The notes beneath the pieces were generated by a model. It was not told where the DNA came from, did no database searches, and saw nothing but the letters and a program-made list of their open reading frames with translations. DNA of 64,000 nt from Saturnia japonica (lineage: Eukaryota > Arthropoda > Insecta > Lepidoptera > Saturniidae). The translations under genes and the position numbers were made by a program. Positions 11,401 through 23,400 of this stretch are shown here, piece by piece; the first letter of the stretch is position 1; each line of letters starts with the position of its first letter. The stretch is from assembly GCA_033032175.1 (NCBI GenBank), contig CM065304.1, forward strand, positions 4,960,001 to 5,024,000. Reading direction: 5' to 3'.

Positions 11401-14400
11401 TATCACTGTCATATAAATAAAAACTGCATAATTATTAGCACACGCACACATAGGGCAGCACGCACAATTGAATTGAACTGTCTGTACACGTAACCACTTT
11501 TTTATATTATAAAATAAGTAATGTGTTTATTTCGCAGAGAGCGTTATAGATGCGACGGTGACCATCGATGGGATACAACAAGAAACAACATTACCGATAC
11601 AGCATTGCCCTTCCAGCTCTGGATGCAGATATCTGCTTAGACGAGTCGATACCAGTACTGTGTTCCCTATCAATGAAAACTTCACTATTACTTTTAAGGT
11701 AGGTAACGAAGACATGTTTTGCTTTTGTTGTATTCACTAGCAGCTGCTTGTGAAGGTTCTAATTTAGTACAACCAGCTTAAAACAGGTGGCCTTCATGTC
11801 GTTACATTTTGAAGACAACAACGAAGTCACGGGCCTTGTACAGGGTTTTTATGGACGCTCCCCTACCCCAGAGAGTTCTGGCAGCCTCACTCGCCGCAGG
11901 AATACAACATAAGTTACTTGTGTGTGATCTTCTGTAGGGTGGAGGTATTCGACCAGTCAGACTGCCCCGAGTAGAGGGAAACCTCCAAATGAATTTCTCT
12001 GTGCCCTACCTCTCTCTCTCTTTTCTGTTCTGCCACTCTATCTTCGATGATTTTCGAGATTTGGGTTTTTATCTCATTAGATTATTTTAATTTTGGAAAA
12101 AGGCTCTAAAGAGAATTTACTCATTACGATATTTTTATCTAGAAGTGCTTGGCGAAAGATTTAGAAATTGAGTATTCTTAAAGGGGGCATTAGATAATGT
12201 GACTCCACTATGCTGTTTTTAAAAAATAATCAAAAGTATCTTATGTCTTAAATCGCTGTCTGTGTGCCAAATTTCATCCAAATCCAAATTACTCATTATT
12301 CAGTGATTGAATGAGAAACAAATAAACAACCTCACATTATACTCTTTGTTCATTATCGTCCGTTTTCAATAACATATCTTAGTTTACTATCCCCGATTAG
12401 TACGTTTTTATTAAGTATATGTTATGTATACAATATTATGTAGATACGAAAAACTATTCAATGATAGGTTATTGAAAACGGACGTTAATGTAATATAGAT
12501 TATCAGAATTAGTTGTTGCAGTGATGATATATAGAACTTAAAGGGACTAATAGTGTATATTTTTCAGGGTAACACGAGCAAGGGTCTGTGGTTGGATTAC
12601 GTACTCGTTATTGCATCACCGGACTACGTCGATTCAGCATTGACGGAAGCTAATTTGTTGGACTATACACGAGAGTTTATCGAGAAATGCGCTCTGAGCC
12701 AATACTATATCAATTCGAGCGAAACAGGTAAAACTTGCAATAGTAATTGTTAAAAATTATGAACTTTTACGTCCGTGTTATATGTACTGGTATAGACCAG
12801 TGATTCTCAAAGTGGTCCAGGTGGATCTCCAGGGGTCCACGAGAACTAACAATGTTGGCTTGACTTGCATATTCCTTAATCAGTACAACGTGTCGAGACT
12901 TGTAACTTGCCGCCGCTGCTGCCGCCGCCGTCCGCATCGCTTGTTCAGACGTGCAAAGGGATGAAATACGATTAGTGGTGTATGTGCTTGCAATTTTCCA
13001 TGAACTTGTTTGAATCTTCACTAATATAAATACAAATGCCAAGGATAAACGTTGCTCATTTGTTTCCGGAATTTCGAATAAAAAACTAAAGTGAATCAGT
13101 GTTAGTGTTTTCCAGTGTCGAAAAAGTAAGTTCTTACCTCTGCCTATTTGTTACGTTTGGTGTAATACATAAGTACATATTTTTATTTTATTTTGTAATA
13201 TGTATATTTGCAATGTTTGCGTGTTTTAGGTACTTATTAAAAATTAAATACTGAACAGAGCCATTGTTAGATACTTCCATAAAAGATCAGAAATCCGAGA
13301 ATAATCTAACTTTTTGTCCCTAGTTTTTTAATTTATATTTACCTGACTGTGTGGTGCTTCACTAAAGAAAATATATATTATAATTGACCTGCATGACTGT
13401 AAATATTTCAGGTTCCTCGCAGTTGCTAATGCCAAATGACTTAGGCTGCGTTGTTTGAACCACAGTTATCTCTATTCAGTGGTCTGACTCCATACATTAT
13501 TTTGACATTTCGGTACAAAACTAATCATTGGTCAAGTTAACTACGGATCAAATAACTCGGCCTTAATTAAATATATTTTCCTAAATTGTATGTATCTTAA
13601 TAATTAAAATCTCGGAATTTTAATATCTAAATTTTATTTAAAAGTATTTTCTATCAAATTTACAGAAATATCTCGAAATATACCTAATTAATGAGAAAAT
13701 ATTTTACATTACATTAAAATCGGTTCCGCAGTTTTCATAAAACCTAATAAGGAGCTTAGCGATTTATTGCTCTTAATAATTAGAATCAGTTTGCCGCCAG
13801 TAGGTACTTTGTTTATTTTGTGCAGTAATTAACTAATCGTATTATTTTAAAATAGTCATATCTAAAGTAAAACTGCCCTATGATTACTAACACAAAGTTT
13901 TTTTTTTACAGGTAAGTAGGTATGTGATAAGAAAAATGGCTGAATCAAAGAAGAAATGTCGACATCGCAGTGTTGATTATTTAAAATTGGGGTTTCAGCC
14001 ATCAAAGGCAGACAAACGATTGCCCATATGCCTTTTATGTAAGAGAATTTTGTGCAATGACTCTATGAAACCATCTAAGCTCGAAGATCATTTAAAAAGG
14101 TGCCATCCTGATAAAATAGGTAAATATTTGAAATAATAAGTCTTTACCTATGAAATTGCCGTTCTACAGTACTGGCCATTTGAAATCAAAATAATTTTTG
14201 TTTGGCTAAGAATTCTAATTTCAAATTAATTTTATTTTAAAAACATGGAATTCGTTTTTCCAAAAGTAGTCATTTGTTTATTGATTAGTGTTACATTTTC
14301 ATTGAATTTCAATTTTTTTTGTCATCATGGATACGTTAAAAATTCGAGTAATCATGGAATATGAGTACCGTCGTGGCAGCAACGCGGCACAAGCGGCACG

Positions 14401-17400
14401 CAACATCAACGACGTTTACGGAGCTAACACTACAAACCAACGCACCACCTGTTATTGGTTTGCTCGCTTCCGTTCTGGGAATTTCGACCTGAAAAATGAA
14501 TCTCGCGGTCGTCCGAAGACTTTGGTCGACAATGACGAATTAAAGGCGATTGTGGAAGCTGATGATACACAATCTACGGCTGAATTAGCAGCAGCTTTCG
14601 AAGTTAGCGTCAAAACAATATTGGTCCATTTGCGTCAAATTGGCAAGGTAAAAAAGCTTGACAAATGGGTGCCCCACGAACTCAATGAACGCCAGCGCGA
14701 AGTACGCGTCGAGACATGTCTTGCACTGCTCAACAGACACACAAATGAAGGAATTTTGAACAGCATTGTTACCTGCAATGAAAAATGGATTCTGTTTGAT
14801 AACCGCAAGCGCTCAGCAAGTTGGTTGGATCCTGGTTCAGCACCTAAACAATGCCCTAAACGAAAACTTACCCCTAGAAAAGTGATGGTCACTGTTTGGT
14901 GGTCTAGCGCCGGTGTGATTCATCACAGCTTCTTACCAAACGGGGCGAGCATTACTGCAGATGTGTACTGTGAATAACTGAACACAATGATGGAGAAGCT
15001 GGCACATCTCCAACCAGCATTGGTCAATCGCTCGTCTCCGCTGCTCCTGCACGACAACGCGCGACCTCATACTGCACAGCAGACGGTCTCCAAGTTGCAA
15101 GAACTGGGGTTCGAAGTTCTCCGTCATCCGCCCTACTCACCAGACCTTGCGCCTACAGACTACTACTTTTTCCAGAATTTGGTTAACTCCTTGGCGGGAA
15201 AAAAATTCAATACCCGAATTTGTTGCCTCCCGTCCAGCTGATTTCTTTAAGAAGGGCATCAATAAACTGCCACTGCGCTGGCAAAGATGCATTGATTGCA
15301 TGGGTGATTACTTCGATTAATACAAATAAAAAATACATGAAAAAAAATCGTTTAAATTTTTTCATACAAAACGGCAATTTCATAGGTAAAGACCTAATAT
15401 TTTCAAACGTTGAAAGAAAAATATGAAAATGGACCCTCTATGCACAGTATGTTCGCTTCAACGTATGAAAGTAACGATAGTGGTTTGCGGGCATCTTACA
15501 ATATCTCATTACTTATAAGAAATCTAGAAAACCGCACACCATTGGAGAACAGTTAATTTTACCCGCTGTTGAAGAGGTTTTAAAACTGTTCTCCACAAAT
15601 CCCCATTTGACGGAGTCAAAAGAATTCCTTTCAGTAACAACACTGTACAAAGCCGAATTGATGAAATGAGCTCCGATATTGAAAGTTTCTTGGGTAATAA
15701 TTATCTGCAAACAACTCATTTTTCTATTCAACTGGACGAGTCAACTTTACCTAGTAATGAAACGTTATTATTGGCATATGTTCGATTTGTCATGGAGGAA
15801 GAAACTCATGAAGAGCTACTATTCGCGAAAGCTTTGAAGACAGAAACTAAAGGTGAACCAATATTTAATGTCCTGAGTGGTTTTTTAAAGGAAAAATCGA
15901 TCCTGTTCACAAACGTTACTTCGGTGGCAACAGACGGAGCTCCTGCCATGGTCGGGCGATATCGTAGGTTTATAAGTCATCTTAAAAGAATTATACCAGG
16001 GGTAACCGCAATTCACTGTGTCATTCACCGACAACACCTAGTAGCTAAAAATTTGAGTGATAGATTGCATAAATCGCTTCAATTTGTGATTAATGCAGTT
16101 AACAAAATAAGAAGCAATGCTTTGAATACGCGTTTATTTGCACAATTGTGCGATGAAAATGATGAAAATTTTCAACGATTACTCTTACATACAGAAGTAC
16201 GCTGGTTGTCGAAAGGTGAATGTTTAACTAGATTTTACTCACTTTTTGAATCAGTTTTAGTTTCTGGAAAGTAAAGTGAAGTGGAGAATGTGATGTTACA
16301 AGAGGAGCTACTCGAGCTTAGCACTAATGAGGAGCTGAAGTTGAAATTTAAAAGAGGGTATCAAACATTCTGGCTGCAGGCAGAAATACCCGAGAAATAT
16401 CCTGGACTGTGGGGAATGGCGAGAAAGCTTTTAATAGCGTTTCCCTCGTCATATCTTGTCGAAAAAAGTTTTAGTGTCGTTACAAATCTTTTAACAAAAA
16501 AAAAGGAGCAGATTAAATATCACACAACGGGGAGATTTGCGGTTATTCCTAACAAAACTGAAGACAAATATTGATAATTTGATGTCAATCCATCAAGTAC
16601 ATCGCTCCCATTAAAATTGTGACTATTTTGTGATTGTCATTGTAGAAGTTACGTTATGTTATTAATATTTAATTGTAATTATATTACATATTACAATAAA
16701 CACAACACAACAAAATATATTATTTTATATATTTTTATTAACTACTACTCTGAATGGGGAGTTTTCTAAATAAAAATAGTAAAAATTAAGGCACACGCGT
16801 TCCCAGACACAATTCAAAATCGATTGTTTCTCAATTTCGCGATTCAAGAGATCAATTGATTGTGCTTTGAGTGGATATCAGAAAAGCAAAATTGGTCAAT
16901 CAAAAAAGTGATTCTATCCAACTTTACTTTTCCAACGATATCTTTGCAAATACGAATTTGAGCTCATTTGAATGATCTCAATGAATAGGTTACTTGTATC
17001 GGGGGGGTTTATAACATTTTCAATTTATCTTGTTTGAGTTTAAGATCGTGAGTTGCCATCTTGCGGATTTTATATTAATTCATTAATTTGGGTTCTTTGA
17101 GTCTTATATTATGTAATATTGGTGGCATTGTGTGTGATATAGTTTGGTATTTGTGCAAAACATGCATTTTGAGACATCACAAAAACTCCCTAGGTAGTTC
17201 TAACAAGGGAGCCGCCATCTTGTTGGACCCACTTTGAATATTAGAAAAAACTATGAAGGCTGAAATACATTGACACTGGCAATTGTTATTTGCGGCGCCA
17301 AATCAAGAAGAAATAGAATGAGTTTAAATTGATTTAAATTGGACATTCGTGTCAATAATATTGTTCAAAGTACAGGTAAATTGGTGCTGATGAGTCAAAG

Positions 17401-20400
17401 AGAGCAGTTTGATACTGGTCTAAGCACTTATAATGACTCGCAGTGGCACGTGGTGACCGTCACTCATAACAGTAACGCTTTGAGACTCGTCGTCGATGAC
17501 TTCGATTATTTCAAGTACTTACATGGATTTTACAATTATCACGCTCAACTGAACTACGCTTCTCCTTGCTTCTCTTTCTTGCTCTCCTGTTTTCCTCGCG
17601 AAAATATGTATTTTGACCGTGACTACTCACTGTGTAAGTTCGGTCTTGAGGGATTCGGGTATCACATATTTTTTAATTGTCTCGAAATATCTTGTTCCTT
17701 ATACGATCTTCTGCCTTTTAATATTTCTCTTCAACTAGTAATAGTAATGTCAAAACATTACTTACATATGTGATAATACTTTTATCGAAATAATATGAAA
17801 TTGTATTATGTCCTTTGTTTGTTTACAGTACACCGAACATTTGGCAACTAAATTCTATAATGTGTATTTGTCACATGTGACATTGGCAAAATTAAAAAAA
17901 GTATTTGCGATTTAAAAAGTCAATACCATGAATTTATATAATATTATCATTGATGGCTTTCTTCATCATGTTCTTGGTACGCTGAATATTTTTGTAGTTT
18001 TTTTTTACGCCAAAGAAATATCACTTAACTGAGTCTATCGAATATTGCAGGGTTAATTGTTAAATTCAAATATTTCAGTACTGACACAGCACCAGCTCCA
18101 TTGCACATCCTTAACGGGGTGCTGTTCATCGGCGGTGTGCAACCCGGGTACGTGGTCGGAGGGAAAGTGGTCTCGAAGGTTCCGTTTACCGGTTGTATCG
18201 CAGACGCAGCCCTTAACGAACGCATGTTGAACTTGTTAGAACCATTCAGTAACAGTAGCGTTACCTTCGGTAGATGTGGTTCAACTACCATGACCGGAGG
18301 GTTAAATCCAGGTGGGTTAAATCCAGGTGAAATTTTTAATGATCTTTAATTTGTCTATACCAATATTATAAAGAGAGAACATTTGATACGCAGGCTATAT
18401 TATAATATGAAAAATTAATTTATCGCTCATAAAAATGTCAATAGTTTTACACAAAGGATAAAAAATTGCCTACACGGGTGCGTTGGCGATGTTTGTCGTA
18501 CAAAATTAACACGGGTGAAGCCGTTGGGCACAGCTAGTTATTAGATAAAGGATTATATCCGCACATGGCATGAAAATATTGATATTTAAACGAATTGATT
18601 AACCTGTAAAGTTTGTAATATACACGTTAGTCAATTGGTCTTTCCACTGTCGATGATGGCTTTTTTTCGTTTTCCAAGTAGTTCATGTATTTTTAAACTA
18701 TAACGTGAGTTTTAATAATTAAAAAAAAAAAAAACATTTTTAATTTGCTTTTATAAACTAAATGAAATAAATAAACTGATTTAGCAAAATCAAAACTTTT
18801 TTTAGTGTAGGTCAAATCTTGCTAATAAATTAAAATAAGTAACGTCATTCTAAATCCCAAAGGTGGCAGACCAGTTATGTTTAATACACCCCCATGATAC
18901 GGATATCAAATGGAAGGGTTTACTGAGAACAAGAGGAAAAAAAATTTGTAGAATTGAAATATTGAGTACAAGATTGTTTCGCGGCTGAGTGCCTTAAGCG
19001 CTGATTGAAGTTCAAACGTTATTATACAATTTTTTCATAAACACGATATGTATACAGATCAAGCTTTATGGGTTGCACCGACACGACCAGACGTCCTGCC
19101 TGTACCGCTGCTACAACCAGCCACTCCCGCACCAGAGACCACAACTAGTAAAGGTATGTTTTAAATTTCACATTGAAATGTTGAAGAAGGCTTGGCTTGC
19201 ATGACACGTGGCCAACTGTTTATTTTAGAGACGTAGCAGAATTTAAATTAAAAGTTGATTTTGCGATTATAATTTATTTTTTATTAAATCAATTGAGGGT
19301 TGTATAAGCTGTGATAAATCTCAAAAGAAATTTCTCTGTGCCCTAACATCTTGATAATTCATTGATACCTTTCAGACCAACTATTTTCGAACGAGATAGT
19401 GCCGCCATTGGTGCAACCGCATTCGCAACCGCAGCCGCAGGAGACATCCGTCGCCCAGACGAAGTCTACACCGTCGCCCACTACCACGAGGTTGATGACC
19501 ACAAGCAGAACATCAGTGCTCACCACGACAACAGTCGCTACCATCACGACCAAGCGACCTGCACCGAAACCAGAGCCGGGCTGCGCTCTGGCTTACGATC
19601 CACATTATAACCGTGGAGATGCCATCGAGGGTTACAGATTTGGTGAGAAAACTTTTAATGTTGTTTCCACCTCTAGTTTACGTTAATTCCTCATATTGAT
19701 ACTCTTGCGTTTTTTAAAATGGACTTGCTTTATTATATTTTATGACAGGAATTTTACGTAATAACCATTTCAAATCCTTACATATTATAGAATATAGACC
19801 CGTCCGTCATCCTGAACGCGATAAACTCGGAAACTACCGAACAGACTTTCATAACGTTTTCACCAATAGACGGAGTGATTAATACTGCAAATGTCAAACA
19901 GAAAATAGTCTATGATCAAAAAGTCGCGGTCGAATTTTGAGCTTAGGGCGATCACTAGTAATAACTATAAAAATGATAGCTTACTACAATAGTTGCTAAG
20001 TATATATAATGCTTATCCCGAAAGGAAGATATCTTGTTGATATAATATTCATTAGTTCTTCATTGTATGAAATACGTTTGAAATAGTAATGGTAAACAAA
20101 CTTGTTAAAAACGGCAGTATCAAGCACTAAGCTGTGTTCGATTTTTTTTAGGTCGGGCAAAGATTAGATAATCTTTGCGAAATTCTAATTAGAAAGAAGC
20201 AAAAGACCAGATTTACAGGCCGTTATGAAAGTGCTGTATAATTTTTTAATAATGTTTTTCTATTTTTGCATGAAAAAATAGATAAAATAAACACGTGGCG
20301 ACGTGATTCATGTAACTGAATATGATGATCACATCATCATCAACGATCAAATCATCATCGATAAAGTCAAGTGTGCAGTTCGTGTACGAAAAATATCATC

Positions 20401-23400
20401 AAATGTAACAAGAACGATTAGTTATCATCATCAGTTACATGGGTTGTGTAATTTGTATACAAAAATTGAATGTGACAGGAACGATCACAAAATATTACCA
20501 AGTGTAACAAAAACGATCATATCATCATTGTAATTTGTATAAACAAAATGTCATCGAATGTAACTAAAATAGTCATGTTATTATCTATATCATCGAATGT
20601 GTTATTTGTTTAAGCAAAATATCGAACTCAACAAAAACGATCACGTCATTATCAATATCATTGAATGAGAAATTTGTGTAAGAAAAATCGTTTGAATGAT
20701 ACAGGAACGCGTAACGACAGCCGTATAGAGTACGGAAAGCTGCCCGGACGGCAGCTAGAAGGCTTCGACTTATCGGTGTCGTTCCGAACGTTCGACAGAC
20801 ACGGCGGTTTGATATTCTACGCGGAGTCGTCGAATGTCGACAAGGATCAGGCGCAATTCCTCGCATTCTACATGAAAGACGCTAAGGTCATTATTATATT
20901 TACCTATATTTATAAATCTGTAGATTTGTGTGTACGTATAATTTTTTTCAAATTATCCTTATATATACATCTATTGTAAAGGATCATGAAAGTAATACAA
21001 AAAATGTTGTCTATCTGTCTTTAATTCTTTTCTTTTTTTGGAACTGACTTTACTGTTAGCCTTAGGTGCCCTGGAGCCTCTGGCGGCTTTTACAGATTCA
21101 CCGGACTTGGGGTATATCTGTCTGCTTATGTGTCTGTATTTTAGTCAATAACGGCTTAACCGATTCTTATGTAATATTGTATACAAGACGATTATATCAT
21201 TGCTGAATTGATAAGCCATATGTAGAAGATCTCAAAGCACATTACTTATTTGCCGAACAAGAAGTTCAAGGACCATGTGTTAACATTATTGTACAGTTGA
21301 AAAAAGAAAAAAAGATAAACCCGATCGGGTCTCTTGCCGGTTATTCTTGATTACTGGGATATATTCCGAACCGGCAGTAGTGTTTTGACGTTCATAAGTG
21401 CCTTCTTAGAGCATAAATTGAAGAAAGACTTTTTGTTTTTTTTGAAATTACGATATGAAAATAATAATTAACAGGGATCCATAAGAAAATGAAAATTTTA
21501 TATACGCGAGACTGTGAAAGTGAAAGTGAAACTATGACAACCATATAAAAACACATAAATTTAATGAATAATGACTTCAGTACTGGTAGTCCTGATAGGT
21601 GTTGAAGTATTAAAAAGTGTATTTAGCCAGCGATCCAATCTGCCACTATAAGTCCATTTTTTCCCCCAGTACGAGTAGAATGAAAACTATATATTCCTTT
21701 AATACTTTTGATTTTTCTGAGGTGGACAGTAAATACCCTGAATCTCTTAATAAGCCGATGGATATAATATAATCAAATATATTATTTAATTTGTTGAACA
21801 GTTACACTTCGCATTCAACTGTGGTGGGGAAACAGCTCTGATATCATCGACTCAAGTGTACAACGACACCGAGTGGCACACGGTCACGATGACTCGCAAC
21901 GGGGGTCACGGCAAGCTGGCCGTCGACTCGGAGCGCGTCGGGGAGGCCAGCGTGGCCTGCAACGCACCGGTCGCGTTGGCTCCGCCTTACTACTACGGAG
22001 GACTGCGCCATGTCACAGAAAGGGCGTCCCAAGCGCTTTCGGTAACTAAGAAAAAAATTTTTTTTGCTTTTGCCAGATAGGAATCGATTTTTATGTAAGA
22101 TCCCGGTATCGTAATTTTATGAGAAGTTAAATTTATAAGGGGCGTTAACTCAAACGCGTTATGTTTTCTGTCAAAAGGTCATTACTTATTATATATTAAA
22201 CAAACTAAACTAAAAACAAAAGAAAACATAAGTATTAATAAGCAATTTTCAAATCAAAGAAAGGTGATAACGCATTTATGTCACTTTCAGCTAACGTGGA
22301 ATTCAAAAGTAAATACAGAACACAAATTAGAACAACCATATACTTGTGAAAATCACGTTGCGTTACGATACGATACAAAACTTTTTTCACAATTTCATTC
22401 TTCAGCGACTATTTAATCACCATGTGAAACTAAATCGTTTACGTTCTTCGTTTCTGGAAGCAGGTTCCAGAATATTTGGCGACTTTCAGGCATTAAATGA
22501 ACAATTTTTTTAGTATAATAACTTTTTTTTTCTTATTGATACAATGGGAGTGACTAGATAGATTCGATTTTTTAACCAAAAATTAGTAGTCTTCTGCACC
22601 AAACCTGTTTTTGTAAAATAGTTGCCTGTTACCATTTTTGAATTGAACTGCCAACAAAGGATTCAAAACAAAAGTCCTTAGACTGTTGGGTTTTCTCACA
22701 GCGCAATTCTTTTACTACCATCTGTATCTCTGCTCTACAAAATTTAAAATACAATTAAATTCAATATTTACAATATTTTGGCCTTACAAAAATAACGAAT
22801 AATAAAAATATCTAGATATCATCAATCCTAAGCCTGGTCAAATATTTAATACATTTATTGAGTTAGTAAGTACACTGAAGGAAGTGACGAGCAGCAGAAC
22901 TGTGCAAATTTCGAATAGAATTGCATAAAAACCTAGAGATGGAATCCTATTGGTTGAAATTTGCTAGAGATGCAATTCTGTTGGTCGAAATACTCTGGAA
23001 CTCGGCTCCGCTTCAGTGGACTGGCAACGATTTATAATTCGCAGCGATGATAAGATATATATTTTCATTTTTGTTGACAAATTCTGCGTGTGATTTGTAA
23101 CCCTTAATATGGAGGTTCGTCCACGCACCTACGAGAGTCGGAGTCGGTCTTAGTAAAATGAATGATGGCGTCTCGAGACCAAAATGCTGCGTTTTTGTGA
23201 TGTATTTTTTATTTAAATTAAGAAATATTTTGAAATCCCTTTTTTATGGTGTACTTATTACTGAAAAAAAAATCATAGGTATTATTTTCAATATATAAAT
23301 GTGCTTATAGCAATTGTCTACTCCCGGATTCTTGTTTTGTATTATGAAGGATAAGTGCAACCGCAGACGCAGATTTCGACTTCATTTATACTATTTATTG

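Larger units (their letters stand above)
12798..16600 (+). mobile_element. hAT (Buster/ZBED-type) transposon, interrupted by mariner
   Basis: Begins CAGTGATTCTCAAAGTGG at 12798, a typical hAT terminal inverted repeat (CAGNG start). It contains a BED zinc-finger N-terminus (13924-14136), then a complete mariner (14139-15394), then the rest of a hAT transposase (15397-16574). The matching right-hand repeat is not visible, so the right limit is approximate. It occupies the place where laminin exons for the coiled coil and LG1-LG2 would be expected. Confidence 0.7.

Noticed and set aside
14635..14892. Minus-strand ORF inside mariner
   Set aside because: Shadow of the transposase; the same shadow appears over copy 2 at 57657-57914.
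17376..17773. Extending the LG3 exon ORF to its stop at 17773
   Set aside because: LG similarity stops at 17514 at a donor that matches the phase of the next exon. The rest is intron read-through.
19362..19610. Alternative frame through the laminin linker (FERDSAAIGATAFATAAAGD)
   Set aside because: Open because of skewed composition. Splice phases on both sides and the Thr/Pro-rich linker pattern select the other frame.
20303..20533. Small ORF MIHVTEYDDHIIINDQ
   Set aside because: Produced by the ATCATC-rich degenerate tandem repeat in the laminin intron.
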